From Oidiodendron maius Zn (Eukaryota > Ascomycota > Leotiomycetes > Myxotrichaceae), in assembly GCA_000827325.1 (NCBI GenBank), contig KN832880.1, positions 1,282,803 to 1,346,802 of the forward strand: DNA of 64,000 nucleotides, given 5' to 3'. The notes under the pieces were generated by a model, which was not told where the DNA came from, did not search any database, and worked only from the letters and a program-made list of their open reading frames with translations. Position numbers and translations under genes: made by a program. Numbering within the stretch: the first letter of the stretch is position 1; the number at the start of each line of letters is the position of its first letter. Shown piece by piece: positions 1 to 11,646 of this stretch.

Positions 1-1150
1 TCTTAAGGGGCAGGTAGCGTACGTTTATGTGTACAATGCAGGGCTGGTGGGGGAATGTTTCCCAGATAAGGATACGGATATTAAGAGGTAAATTGGTGAA
101 CCTTTCAAGGATGACTTTGGATTATGTTCACGTTGTTTTTGTTGTCTGGTCAGTGAGAGTGACGTGAGATGAAGGAAATTGTGGAATTGGCGAGGTCATT
201 GTAAGATTACCTGGCTGTATTCATCCGAGCCCTTGACCCGACACCCGACCACGGGTCACTGTATTGAGTTCCAGACTCATATCCATCATTCCAATCGTTG
301 TTAGTGCTCCAAAGTGAGCCTGTTGAATGAGGCATATTTTTGAGTCACTCTGGTCTTCTCCTTTTAAAATAGGCAAGCTAAAATCGCAACAAACTTTCCT
401 CTTGAAAGACAACAATAGAGTATCTCATATGCATGCGCTATGGCATATTTGGTTGTATATGTCCCTAATACTTCCACTATCAGGCATTTTAGACCTTCAA
501 ACCCAAAAAGATCATTAGTGCTGATTAGTCCGTTCGTCGAGGGAAGTAGAGGCGAGAAGCTTAGGAATTTGGATAAAATGCCGAATTGAGGTAACAGTCT
601 TACTCAGCTCGTAAAAGGACTAGTTGTTACAAGATACTTTGCAGTATTATATTAAGTTCTTCTCGCACACATTCTTGCGCGTTCTTAAGTGATAAATCCT
701 TCGGCATAGAGTCTATTTTTTTTCGTCCAATGGATGAGAGAAAATGTTTCGCCATATTTTGCAACGTAGTAATATCATCCTTGACTAAAAGATGAATACG
801 ATCTAGGCTAGGGTCACACGGCTGACAATTTACCTCAATTTACCGCCAGGAGTTACTGATCTATACTGCATCGGAACACCGGACATATTCCCGACGCATT
901 CCTGGATTTCTCCGTTATATTACGCTGCCGGTGGAACATTTTGATACGATAAACAGTGCCTCTCAACACGTCAAGGCTTCCTTCGGAACTGCCGCATCTG
1001 ACAGCATGGAGCAAAAAAAGATATATCAGAACCCTCTAGTTTCTTGTCCAAAATATTCTGCCTCTCTTCCAATCTATCACCTTGCTTGTTTCAATTAGAT
1101 TTGGTGGAGCAAACTTTACAATAATCTCGGATAACCCACGGACACTCTCA
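1..1150. other. Gene-poor stretch
   Basis: No reading frame here is long or family-like, and no repeat or RNA gene stands out. The sequence is moderately AT-rich. The last part (about 1130-1180) may hold the degraded membrane anchor of the P450 relic that follows. Confidence 0.5.
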
Positions 1151-2216
1151 GGAGCTGTCGTGTTTTTGCTTGGTCTTGTAAGTAGACGATACGTCTTTCC
1201 TGCAGACAGGTGCTGATTTTGGCGATGCGGTATAGTATTTTACCTATCTCGCGAGTATAGCAGTCTAAAACATCTTCTTCCATCCTCTGAAACGCTTCCC
1301 TGGTCCCATATCATGTGTTGCGAGTTGCCTGCCATGGGCTATGGCCTCATTCTCTGGGAACCTTCCGGATGCAATAGCAGCCCTTCATTCCCAGTACGGC
1401 CCAGTTGTCCGTATCGCTCCAGATGAGCTGTCATTTATAGATTCGTCGGCCTGGAAAGATATGATGGGAGCTCACAAACAAAGACCGACAATGCAAAAAG
1501 ATAGTAAGTGTTACGATCTTCTCAGCCATCCCTGCAAAATTTGCCGTCAGAACTAGCAGAGATCCCATCTCTTAATGGCGTTCCCAGCATTTTAACGGTC
1601 GAAATCGATGCCGAGCACAGTAGAATGTGAACTCCTCTCTCCATTTACCGTGACCTCCATTAATTCATACAGGATCATGCCCAGCAGCAACTCTACCAGC
1701 ACGACTCGTCCCTAAAGGAGGAGAACTGGCCGTGGGACACTTTCTCCCTGGTGGTGTAGGTCATTCTTTTTCAACTTTTGCTCTCTAACTGATTTGGGTT
1801 TATTCAAAAGACCAGTGTTAGCATCATAGCGTGGGCTTCTTCTCGTTCGTCTCTGAATTTCAAAAATCCAAAAGTGAGTGCCTCGTATCCTTATCACAGC
1901 CCCTTTACCGCAGCCAAGTTTAACATCATTGGTTCTAGTCCTTTATCTCAGAACACTGGCTTGGTGATCATAACTATGCAAGTGACCGGCTTGAGGCCTC
2001 CAAGCCGTTTAATATTGGGCCACGTGGATGCATTGGTAGGAAGTAAGTCATATCAAATTAAGCCGACTACTCATTGTAACTCGTTCGGTTGTCTTTGTGC
2101 CTTGATCTAATATTTTCCCCTCTGTAAACAGTCTTGCCTATGCAGAAATGCGACTTATCCTTGCTCGAGTTCTTCGAATTTGATCTCGAGCTTACAAATC
2201 ATAACGAATGGTAAAG
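1150..2216 (+). pseudogene. Cytochrome P450 relic lacking its central part
   Basis: Haem monooxygenase remnant. An N-terminal piece starts at about 1272 with NIFFHPLKRFPGP (proline hinge) and runs through QYGPVVRIAPDELSF. A 56-nt intron (1504-1559) leads to NGVPSILTVEIDAEHSRM at about 1565-1628. The next recognisable piece, PAATLPARLVPKGG at about 1683-1724, lies after the ExxR region. After it come introns 1756-1810, 1874-1938 and 2043-2131, all with good GT-AG ends, and the haem loop FNIGPRGCIGR (1,2,5 pattern FxxGxRxC) followed by NLAYAEMRLILARVL. About 250 codons (helices C to K, including the I helix oxygen-binding motif and ExxR) are absent between about 1628 and 1672, and a frame break follows ARVL. 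A hydrophobic stretch near 1155-1180 may be the old anchor. The relic cannot be an active enzyme. It lies next to a Zn2Cys6 regulator, so it could be debris of a metabolic cluster. Confidence 0.85.
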
Positions 2217-2730
2217 TCGAAACCCGTTCTTAGAAATTAACGGCTGCGTGGTAATCCATCGGGCCGGCTTATCACTGTTGAAATTACAAGCCCTTCTGAA
2301 TCTCATACTGCTCTAAATGTACTTGCGATTGTGCAGTTTTTAGCACAGATAGGATTCAGTTATGTCATGTATAACTAATCATAAGTGGTAGAGACGTAGC
2401 TAAGAGTAGATTCGTTCCTGAGCGCAAATCTTACTAACCATGTACAGTAATTGGACTTAAGTGGTGTTATTACCAGCTTATAATCGCTCAGTAAATTTGC
2501 TTAAGCTCGCCTCAACTTCTTTCTGAGGACTAGCTCCAGATGTCAGCACTAAGAATTAACGACTTTGAGATGGGAGAGGTTTTACTCTGTTTGTAACCTA
2601 TTACAGCATTATTGCAGAATTGTTGAGCCACTCAAATCCGCTTCTTAAGGTTTAGTCGGTTGATTTGTGCCTACGTGAGTAATATGTATTAGGGGCCGGG
2701 CCGGTGTGTAGTGTCAGCTGCTCTCCGAAT
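2217..2730. other. Intergenic, promoter side of Zn2Cys6 gene
   Basis: No coding signal was seen. The stretch separates the P450 relic from the next gene on the same strand and presumably holds its promoter. Confidence 0.5.
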
Positions 2731-4577
2731 ATGAACCCTCCTCCAGGTTCATCCAGACGCTGCAGAGAGTGCCGGCTGCGGCGCGTTAAGGTATGCGAGG
2801 TCATTCTATCAATAATACTATCTTAAGCGGTAGATATAATGTTTCTGACAGTTCTTGTTGAAGTGTGGTCTGGAGCAGCCTAGTTGCGACCGTTGTCTCA
2901 AGCGCGGCTTACAGTGCAGTGGACCAAGCAAAGGCCAGATCTTCATTCGGCGAAATATAAGTAATATCCAGGATATATCAGATAGGGAAAATTTGAGTCT
3001 TGCGATTCGTAGCGAGCATAATAATATGTTGCCCCCACGTGGAAGGGCCTTGGCGGCTGTCTGTAGGATTAATAAACAAGCCAAACACCCATCTCCCCTC
3101 TCGACAATTTCCTCCGTTGGCATTTCCGTCGGATTATATCGTTCGGCGGTGGCAGATTTCTGGTCCTTATCATGCGATCCGGTCAAGAATTCAGCAATAC
3201 AAACCGTGGAGGCATCCATGTCGATATGCTGCCAGGTAATTCTCCCACTGGCATTTCGGAACAAAGCCCTCGATGCTGCTCTATTTACCACATCCACAAT
3301 GTACCTCGGTCGGGCAAGAGGTGATGCTAGCTTGCGAAAACTAGCTATGGCTTCCTACCCTACTGCTTTAAGTCATTTTCGTTCTGAACTCACCTTGGCC
3401 TTTGACTCAAAGGCAGAAGAGAGAAATCATAAGGATTCAGTGCTGTCTATTCTAATATCACTGCTTTTATTCGAGGTAAGCTTTCATCTGGCGAGATGTA
3501 TAATACAGGACTACAGATAGATCTGTACTCTATTCCTGAAGAAATATTAACAACAATGTTGTAGTGGCTAGCACACGGTCCTAACGGGGAAGGGTATCGT
3601 CGCCACATTCACGGGGCTCTTACTATTTTGAAGCTCGCCGGACCTCAAAGCTTCCAACCACCTGTCGCGAGACAAATCTATACTGCCATTCGGACAGTAG
3701 TCGTATGTTACAAATTACTGCCCTTAGTAATTATTCTTCTAGGACTAACCTATCTCGTCTGTAGCTGTGCGAAGCATATAAAACCCGCGAGGCGACGTTT
3801 CTCGCCGACGATAATTGGGCCAACATTCCATACCAAGGTTCAGCTAAAACGCATCGAGAATCATTATTAGACATCACTCTCCATGTACCTGGTTTTCTTG
3901 AACGCAGCGACCAGATAAAATGCCTTGGGTCTACGAAAGGCGAAAACGCTGAAGATCAAAGACAAGCAGATGGATTGTCCGCCAAAAAGTCTCAATATAA
4001 ACAAGCTTTAGAATACCTCAGAGACTGCGATTCTTTGATCCAGAAGTTTTACAATTGGCTAGAGTCGCTAGAGGGGCCAGAGAAGCGGCCACTCTGGTGG
4101 TATTCTAGAAATCCAGCGATGGAAACAAAATCTCAGCAATCGTCATTGATCCATTTTTCCTACCCCAAGGCAGCAGGACTCCTTATATATTACTGGACTG
4201 GACTTCTTCAGCTCTATACGACAATTCTCGAAGTACGCGACCTCTTCCGCCATGATGCACTCTTTACGAGCCACTGTGAGGCATTGGGTGCTGATTCTCC
4301 CTCCATGTCCATGTCCATGGATAGACCTAGCCAAGTCGCATTACGAGTCTGTCAGACTGCCGTGTATCTTGGCTCAACTCTGGAGGGCTGCACGATGGCA
4401 TACGTTCCGGTGGAACTGGCGGAGATATATTTCAACCGCTTACTCGCCACAGAATGGCAGAGCGACTGGGGGGACGAGCATGATAGAGAACTGTACTATG
4501 AGCGAGCCCGGATTGGTCTCAAGTGCAGTAAATTACGGGTTGAGAAGTTAAGGCGTGCTCTACAAAACTATCAGTGA
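2731..4577 (+). CDS. Zn2Cys6 transcription factor (fungal-specific TF domain)
   Basis: Nuclear regulator of about 540 residues. Exons: 2731-2790, 2864-3475, 3565-3702 and 3765-4577, with all phases agreeing. Exon 1 encodes CRECRLRRVK, and exon 2 continues CGLEQPSCDRCLKRGLQC, so the zinc cluster (residues 11-38) has spacing C-x2-C-x6-C-x6-C-x2-C-x6-C. The acceptor AAG before TGT was chosen because it gives this spacing; the AG 12 nt upstream would insert four residues. The middle and C-terminal parts (residues about 100-540) look like the helical fungal_trans_2 domain, for example CCQVILPLAFRNKALDAALF and the C-terminal HFSYPKAAGLLIYYWTGLL. The target genes are unknown. The adjacent P450 relic suggests a former specialised-metabolism context, which is inference only. 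No breaks were seen. Confidence 0.85.
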
Positions 4578-5096
4578 GGGGTGGTTTGCTATAGACAAAG
4601 CAATAATAATTTCTCCAACGAAATCTGGACCTCATCAGTGGAGTGTTCTGCAATGCCGACAGTTTAGACAGCCGTGGACACGATTGTATTGCGATCGGAT
4701 TATTCTGCTCGACGTTTTCTATCGAGTCCTTTCTAACAGGATAATTTACGAGTCCGGTTATTTCCTCCGAGTTATTTACGTAACACATTTAGAAGTAAGT
4801 CCGGTATAATATTTGTCCTGATTGAAGGCAGCCATACTATGGGCTGGGGGGTAATAAGCGCCAGGATAACCGAGCGCTATTTGACTCAAAAGATGAAGTA
4901 AGTGCGACGAGAGCTTCTACTGCGGCACGTAATGTTTTGTCTACCTCTCTATTGGTCCTTAAATCCAATATCAACCTCCTAGATTTACCCAACATCTTTA
5001 GACGGTTTCGATTCATTCTACGGCCTCCTTCCTTGAGCTGTCCTTTACACAATCAGCTCTGCTCAGTTGAAATCAATCTGGTCGTTGTCCTCCGCC
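4578..5096. other. Intergenic
   Basis: No gene was recognised between the regulator and the serine hydrolase. It is probably the 3' region of the former and the promoter of the latter. Confidence 0.5.
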
Positions 5097-6320
5097 ATGG
5101 CTGACGACATCGAGACTAGCTTCCAGGCCGCCATCGATGCTGACAAGATCAACGGTGCTGTTATTTGTGCCAGCGACACCGAGGGCCGCTTTATCTACAA
5201 CCAGGCGCTCGGCCAACGTACCCTCCTGTCGGGCGAGAAGCGACCACAGCGGCTCGACGATGTATTGTTCCTGGCCTCAGCCACCAAGTTGATTACCACG
5301 ATTGCCGCCCTGCAGTGCGTCGAGGATGGCCTGTTGACTCTTACCGGCGACTTATCATCTATCGTGCCCGAGCTTGCAGCCAAGCAGGTCATTACTGGCT
5401 TTTCTGACGATGGCGAAACCCCTCTACTGGAACCTGCGGACGGTCCCATCACGCTCGAAATGCTGCTCACACACAGCTCTGGCGTCAGCTATCACTTTGT
5501 GAATCCGCACGTCGCCCGATGGCGCGAGAAATTCGCCCCTCCCAAAGACGACGAGAAGCTTAGCGTTGAAGAGTTATTCAGCTACCCTCTGATCTTCCAG
5601 CCGGGTGCCGGCTGGATGTACAGTCCCGGGCTCGACTGGGCCGGCCGAGTGGTGGAGCGGGTGACTGGTCTCACGCTGGGTGAGCGTATGCAGCAGCGTA
5701 TCTTCGAACCCCTTGGCATCACTGACGCCCAGTTCTACCCGGCAACTCGCGAGGACCTACGTGCCCGACTCGTTGACCTCAACCCGGACGACCCCAGTGC
5801 ACTCGGCCGCGCCGTGCTCAGCGGCGGCGGCGACATGAACAAGCGCACACGCGGAGACTTTGGCGGCCATGGCCTCTTCCTGCCAGGTATCGACTACGCC
5901 AAGGTTCTGCACTCACTGCTAGCCAGCGATGGTAAGCTCTTAAAACCCACCACTGTCGACGACATGTTCCAGCACCACCTGAGTCCCCAAGCGACCGCGG
6001 GGCAACAGGCCGCGCTGGCTAGCCCCATGGGCGTCTTCTTCCGTGTCGGCATCGACCTCGAAACGAAGATGGGCCATGGCCTGGGCGGTCTGCTGACACT
6101 CCAAGATATCGATGGCTGGTACGGTGAGCGTACGCTCACCTGGGGTGGCGGCACGACGCTCGCCTGGTTTATCGATCGTAAGAACGGCTTGTGCGGCGTC
6201 GGCGCTATCCAGGCTGCGCTGCCAGTGGACGACGGTTTGATGGCCTCGCTGAAGCAGACTTTCCGCCGGGATATCTACCGCAAGTACGCCACGTGGAAGG
6301 AGCAGCAGCAGGTGTTATGA
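5097..6320 (+). CDS. Serine hydrolase, beta-lactamase/transesterase (class C-like) family
   Basis: Intronless, 407 residues. The start at 5097 has an ideal context (ccgccATGG). An upstream in-frame TTG is ignored. The family covers LovD-like acyltransferases, EstB-type esterases and class C beta-lactamases. The active-site SxxK is SATK (Ser61, Lys64). The general-base Tyr is most likely Tyr175 in MYSPG, and the third motif is WGGG near residue 353 (in place of KTG). No signal peptide is visible, so it is likely cytosolic. A polyketide-acyl transfer, ester hydrolysis or detoxification role all fit, and the substrate cannot be told. The gene is strongly enriched in C/G-ending codons compared with the neighbouring regulators and has no introns, which could mean strong expression or transfer. 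Confidence 0.88.
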   Translation: MADDIETSFQAAIDADKINGAVICASDTEGRFIYNQALGQRTLLSGEKRPQRLDDVLFLASATKLITTIAALQCVEDGLLTLTGDLSSIVPELAAKQVITGFSDDGETPLLEPADGPITLEMLLTHSSGVSYHFVNPHVARWREKFAPPKDDEKLSVEELFSYPLIFQPGAGWMYSPGLDWAGRVVERVTGLTLGERMQQRIFEPLGITDAQFYPATREDLRARLVDLNPDDPSALGRAVLSGGGDMNKRTRGDFGGHGLFLPGIDYAKVLHSLLASDGKLLKPTTVDDMFQHHLSPQATAGQQAALASPMGVFFRVGIDLETKMGHGLGGLLTLQDIDGWYGERTLTWGGGTTLAWFIDRKNGLCGVGAIQAALPVDDGLMASLKQTFRRDIYRKYATWKEQQQVL

Positions 6321-7238
6321 TGCTAGAGGTAAGAGTTCAAGGAAGCTTTCGCCTATTTGTTCGTTCCGTATATGTATCGAAAAGAATACAGAAACAACGG
6401 ACTGGCTACATATTTATGTACTGTACAGTACACATGAAGACTGGCATAACTCTTTCCAGAACAGCAGACGAGCCTATTGTCAACAAATTGACATGTGACT
6501 TCTTACGCTCTTTTTCAGTGTCTGCTTGTCTCCCGTAATATCGACGTTGTTCTTTCTCTCTTCGTGCTCTTTCCGCCTCTGGTGATGAATAAAAATATAC
6601 TCCTCCACGTCGCTGAGAATCCTATATCCCCCCCTCCCCCCTCGTAGACCAGGACAAGCGCAAATGCGGCAACGAAAGGAACGCAGCGTGTAGATTTGCT
6701 AGATCGTTCGCAATGGCTCTTAGCGTTTCACTACGTTGGTGGAGTGGTTGAGTTTGCGTATGGACAGTGACAAAGTCTTTTTGGGCGCCTCCTGAATTTT
6801 ACCTAGTTGAAGCCTAGGGACTTTAGTATAATGTAATAAATAACGTCTATGTATAGTGAATGTACTTAATATATCTAAAGATAAGAATAAATAAATGGTA
6901 TATATAAGTTTTAAAAAATAATTTAGTATCCTATAAAATTATAGATCCTTGATATCGAAGAGGCTAGACTTCTGGTGAAGGTTGTAACGCAGCAAGGAGG
7001 CCGGAGTAAATATCTGATTCCCTGCCTCTCTCAGCTGCCATTATGCCTAGCACTGCAACTCGTACCATCCTGCGTATGCGTAGTCCTATACGTCCACGCC
7101 CAGTCGTGCCTACGATCCCGCACTCGGACTATCTGCTTTGGATACAGTATTCGTGTATAGGGCATATTTGTGGGTTGTACGGAACGTATATTTCTCTAGT
7201 ACAGCGACTCGCTCAAGAGAACAGAATCTTTAAGCGGA
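6321..7238. other. Intergenic with AT-rich core
   Basis: Convergent 3' ends face each other across this stretch. About 6780-6960 is very AT-rich and could be a decayed repeat, but no element ends or coding traces were recognised. Confidence 0.45.
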
Positions 7239-8362
7239 TTACACCAGCCACGCTCTAACAAGCTGGTCTACCTGCTCTGTCATATCTACCATAGTAAACT
7301 CCTTCGTGGTCTGGATTGGCTTCGTAGCCTGAAAGAACTCGGTCAACGAGTAAATGGTGTTACCAACCGCAAAGCTGTCTGTTGTGAAACCTCCGCGACT
7401 CCGGAGGCTGCTGTCCATCAACACCAAGCCTAGGTATTCAGCAGTTTCCCAGTTGTCCCTGGTCCCAATCACGCGGGTACCATAAAAATCATCAGACCAC
7501 AGCACCACTCTACCACCGTATTTAGATGGTGCGACTAATGCGTCAGTTCCGGCTGAATAGTTAGCTGGAAACCCTTCAGGATGTACATAAACTGGAGTCC
7601 CGTAAGGTTCGTCAATATTGAAAGTCACCAAGGCTGGATAAAGCCTATCGTTAATGATAATCTTATTGCCAGATCTAATAATCCCACCGGAAACGAGTGT
7701 GTCGTTGATATTCTTCGGCTCGTACCACACGCGCGGTGTACCGTTACGATCAATCTTTACAATGACCGAACCAAATGACCCTATGACAAAAGAATTGCCT
7801 TGATTATCCTCTGCCATATCCTGGAACCCGGTGACCAGCTTTCCGGTTCTCTGGAGAATCTCGTTATGGATAGGCACAAGATCCGACACCCAGCTGATCT
7901 TGCGGGCGTTGGTATCATAGCGAATGATGCTGTTAGGGCCAGTAAAATTAGCTAGCGATGTGTTGCCAGACGTCGTCGCCTGGAATGCAGTAAGTGAAGT
8001 AGCTGCAAAGTACATGGACCCCATTCCGTCGTAGTCTATACCGGTGACGGTATAATCGCTATTTCCAGTGATTCCTGGAATAGTGATAACCTCGGACGTT
8101 TTGCGATATGGGTCATAGACAGCCACCGAGGCATTGTAGTAGAGACTGTTACTTATCAGCGTATAGCAACTTAGCATAAGAGTGAGACACACCCGAAATA
8201 GATTTTGCAGTGGACTGGGTCCCAGTCTGCACTCTCTGGGTACAGGTCAAGCACAGATACATTAAATGTACCTTGGAAAGGCGGACACAAGCTTGTAGGA
8301 GCTGTATACCCCAATGAGAGCAAGGCAAATAGGCCTAAAGCTAATGCGTACATCTTGGCCAA
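7239..8362 (-). CDS. Secreted propeller-like protein (SMP-30/Tri14-like)
   Basis: 358 residues in two exons (8362-8193 and 8145-7239, with a 47-nt intron of 8146-8192). The N-terminus MAKMYALALGLFALLSLGYTA is a clear signal peptide. The mature part begins with a conserved-looking block, CPPFQGTFNVSVLDLYPESA, then repeated Gly/Asp-rich blade-like segments (VTGIDYDGMGSMYFA, FVIGSFGSVIVKIDRNG). Many NxS/T sites fit secretion. The pattern resembles secreted SMP-30/gluconolactonase-like six-bladed propellers and the fungal Tri14-like group, recalled from memory. Metal ligands could not be assigned. It might be a lactonase or a non-enzymatic secreted protein. The intron placement GG|GTGTGT keeps the frame and reads YFGLYYNAS across the junction. 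Confidence 0.7.
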
Positions 8363-9656
8363 GTTAATTTCAACTCGACAATTTCTTCTTAAAATTAAGT
8401 GACAAACTGACTTGTAGAAAAAGAGACTGATGTTTGCGTGGGTATTTCGATCTTGCTCACTGCTATCTTAAATACATTCTTGGAATGACGAACCATTATC
8501 ATACTAATGCTTTGAAATCTTAGCCCGTTGATGACTGAGGAGGTTCCTGCCCGCGTATATGAGCAGGGCGGTGCTAAATTGCGGCGAAAACGTTCACAAT
8601 CTCCGGCTCCTAAAGCCGACCCAAGTTTTAGCGGGTTGAAGGGCTGGCTGAACGCCAAAAAATGACGCATATAGGCCACGAACATCCGCTTACAAGTGCA
8701 GGTAGACTAAATCTCGATCAACCATACGTCATGTAAACCCTGGCCCCTGCCTGCACTTTGGATATAAATTTTATAGAAATTGAGCGGTCGAGGGTCGAGC
8801 AACCCCACAACTCCTGACAGCCGTTCGGTGTGCCCATTAACTAACTTTGCTTAACGCTAACTTGTTTGACTTTAGCAGCTAGGTTAAGTTAAGTCACTAA
8901 CTCCTTGACACAATGAAGTTAGCGGCGGTGAATCGGCCGACACTAGATGATGCTTGTATCAGACGACGCGCGTATCCTGATGAGACCCCAGATGGCATGA
9001 GGCGCAGCTTGAGCGATCATGGAGGTACAGAAGCACCTGGTGGCCATCTAACAGAGCCCGCTAATAACCCATCATTAAAACAATGTCAGCAAACTGCATC
9101 TGTAAGCAAAACAAGATTGTTAGTATTACACTAGTGTTTGTTAGGTCGTTCTTGTATAACAAACATGAAATGAGAGGAGGAAGAAAGAGAGTCAAAACTG
9201 GCAATTAATACCTGCTTGCCATTCGTTCGGATAAAGGCTGATTCAGCGCTAGTTCCCTTCGAGATAGGAAGGAGGAGCTCCAGCCTCCTGCTCTTTGTTA
9301 TAAGATTAATCCTGCTCCCCTTCTTTAAATCTCGGTCATTTTTACCCTATTACTACCCTAACCTTACTCTACCATCCCGTTGTGCTTCTAGAAGATAGTT
9401 GTTCAATCTGCGCCCAGGGCCGAGGAAATTGCCCAACTTAAACAGCTGCAGGCTGGCCTCAATGCTGCATTCGATAACTTCTTCAAATCTACCTATGACA
9501 CTCCTGATAATGTTAGGGAGATAGCGGCTGCTAAACAGTAAATTGGCACGCTGGCCCAAGTTACTTTTGGGACAACTCTCGGGCCAGTTTATTATCATTC
9601 TAATCAACCTCATCGCCCAAATGGCACATTGCTATATGTTGCGTTGCCCGCTCCAA
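8363..9656. other. Intergenic with one coding-like stretch
   Basis: Upstream region of the secreted protein and downstream region of the second regulator. About 9394-9534 on the + strand is open and coding-like (see separate entry). Otherwise nothing was recognised. Confidence 0.45.
9394..9534 (+). pseudogene. Coding-like fragment, helical, unknown
   Basis: A + strand frame of about 46 codons, including AEEIAQLKQLQAGLNAAFDN, looks like real helical protein (heptad-like, Ala/Leu/Gln-rich) and ends in a stop. After the stop the same frame continues with protein-like sequence (IGTLAQVTFGTTLGPVYYH). No family was recognised. It could be a decayed exon of an old gene or chance. Confidence 0.25.
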
Positions 9657-11646
9657 TCAGAGCGGCATCCATGGTGTCATGAGTTCACAGGCCGAAAATA
9701 AATCCGAGTGCGTATCAAAACATTCAGCTGGATTCTCAGTGACTGATGACGCTCTTTCTCCCATATTCTGAGTCTGCGGTGTATGATAATTCAACAGTTC
9801 ATTGCGGAAGAGTGGAAAGACTGTCATCTCTCGCAGATCACGGCTGTCATCTAAGTTCTGCTTACTCCCGATCAGTTCAATGAATGCCATCGCATGATCG
9901 GCCGAGAAGTAGATTTGTTGCAGTTGGGCCAGAGAGTCCGTTGTCTGCTTGAGACTCAACTGTGCAGTTTTGCAGATCGGAGGGGCTGACGATACGGTGT
10001 CCTTTGCGTGCTGCACTGCCGAGGCCAGTAGAGCCGTCACTCCAATGGGAGGTAGAAAGCGTAACAGGTCTGCTTCTTTGAAAACTTTTGCGATTTGTGT
10101 AATTCTCTGAGCACCTTCTCTCACAACTTTCCGTGAAAGGTCTTGGATTGCCCCGGCTGCCGAATCCGGTTGGGAATGAGTAAGAAGTCGAGGTCTATGG
10201 ACGATCCCGAGGACGGTGTAGTAGAGCATCTCCAACGATGAGCAGTGTACAGATACTGTGCTGCAGTTCCGCCAGAGATCTTCATTCACCAAACAATGCA
10301 TAGTGGGACACATATCTGAACTCCACTTGCGCAATTCCTGGTCTCGAGCGACAAACTCAGCGGTAGCAGAGTCTGAAAGGTCTGGGAGTAGCGTCACTGT
10401 AGGTTCAGTTGAGGCAATATGCTGGACCCTTCTTGGCTTGTACAGAGTATGGAGGATGCGTCCGATGAGGATACATAATTTGACTTTCTGAAAGCACAAC
10501 TCTGTTAAAGCCTGCCACTGCTCATCGTTGCTTTGCCCAGAGTACTTCTTCAGTGCCTCGGCGAAGGTTTGACACTCGAAATCGTTTGCCGAAAGAACGG
10601 GAAAACTGGTCTCATCTGTAGAGATGCTGCTAGGCCGCAGCTCACTAAGAGAAATCAATCTATCTCTCATCAGACAGCACCACCACAGTCTACGCCTCAG
10701 CATCTGCTCATGGGGAGACGACATAGCCAGCTCGGAATTTTGACCAAGTCCTAGATCATTAGCAAAAGACAACGCAATCCTCATCCAGTAAGTTCGGCCC
10801 TTGGTATCTGCTGGTTTGTCGTACCAGTAGGTCATCAGCAGAAGTGCCTGCACAAGAGTACTTGGATCAAGTTCCACGTCTGAATCAAACAGTAACTAGA
10901 GTTCTTGCAGTCAGAAATGGATCTACCCATTATGAATGGAAAGAATCACTTACCCTGACTCTATCGAAGAAATATTTGCGAGCTTCCTTGCGACGTTCGA
11001 ATCCCTCAGTCTTGAGATGGCGAATATCGATAAAAGACGTAGCGGCGAACATGACAGCCTGAAATAGTATCAGACTGACTTTCTTTGATCCATTTTTGCC
11101 TTCAACTGCGTCGAGAAAATACCCGAGATCTAGGAGAGGTAAGAACGGATGGACATAGCAGATATAAACGCGCAGTAGCTCCCCCATCACAGCCTGCCGT
11201 GGGAGTGAGAGGGCTTTCTTCTGACGAAGAAGGCATAGCACGCCTGGGTCGAGATCTGGTCGTAGCGGGATAATGTAGCTCGGCAAATGGCATTCGGGGC
11301 TAATTTCTTCGTGTATCGGTAGCAAGTCTGTTGGACTTCTACCTGTCGGAGGTAACGGGCATATGTCAGAAGTCCAACACTCGTCGAGGTTGGTTGTGAT
11401 TTCTTTTCCGGCGCCTTGGTTGTTGGTCGACTGGACGGTATCGACTTCGAATATATGCATGCTTTCTAAAGGAAGCCCGGGCCTATATGCATGCTTCGTC
11501 ATGCTTCTCTTCCTGCCCACGACCAAGCACTCGGCATTTGTGCGAGCGCAGTTTTGACATGGGGTGCCACTACTTGATACGTCGCATTTGATTTTACGGT
11601 CGCGACACCCACGGCACGCGTTCGGGGCTCTGCGTCTTCGAGGCAT
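9657..11646 (-). CDS. Zn2Cys6 transcription factor (cutinase-regulator-like MHR)
   Basis: 643 residues in two exons (11646-10954 and 10895-9657; intron 10896-10953, 58 nt, GTAAGT donor). The zinc cluster CRGCRDRKIKC...CQNCARTNAEC lies at residues 10-40 with C-x2-C-x6-C-x8-C-x2-C-x6-C spacing. The middle homology region includes GELLRVYICYVHPFLPLLDL, a Phe/Ile-rich block FAATSFIDIRHL, and after the intron SDVELDPSTLVQALLLMTYW and RRRLWWCCLMRDRLISL. This arrangement is typical of regulators related to cutinase/lipase activators (CTF1/FarA type), but the assignment to that subgroup is by resemblance only. Nothing is broken. The gene shares no operon-like organisation with its neighbours. Confidence 0.85.

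Noticed and set aside
2818-3297. 159-codon - strand frame over the first regulator
   Set aside because: Antisense of the Zn2Cys6 exon. The + strand has correct zinc spacing and splicing.
1150-6320. Complete secondary-metabolite gene cluster
   Set aside because: Only a regulator, a hydrolase and a broken P450 are present. No backbone synthase or transporter is nearby.
7043-7258. Short + strand frames near 7.0-7.2 kb
   Set aside because: No family features. They overlap only the 3' flank of the secreted-protein gene.
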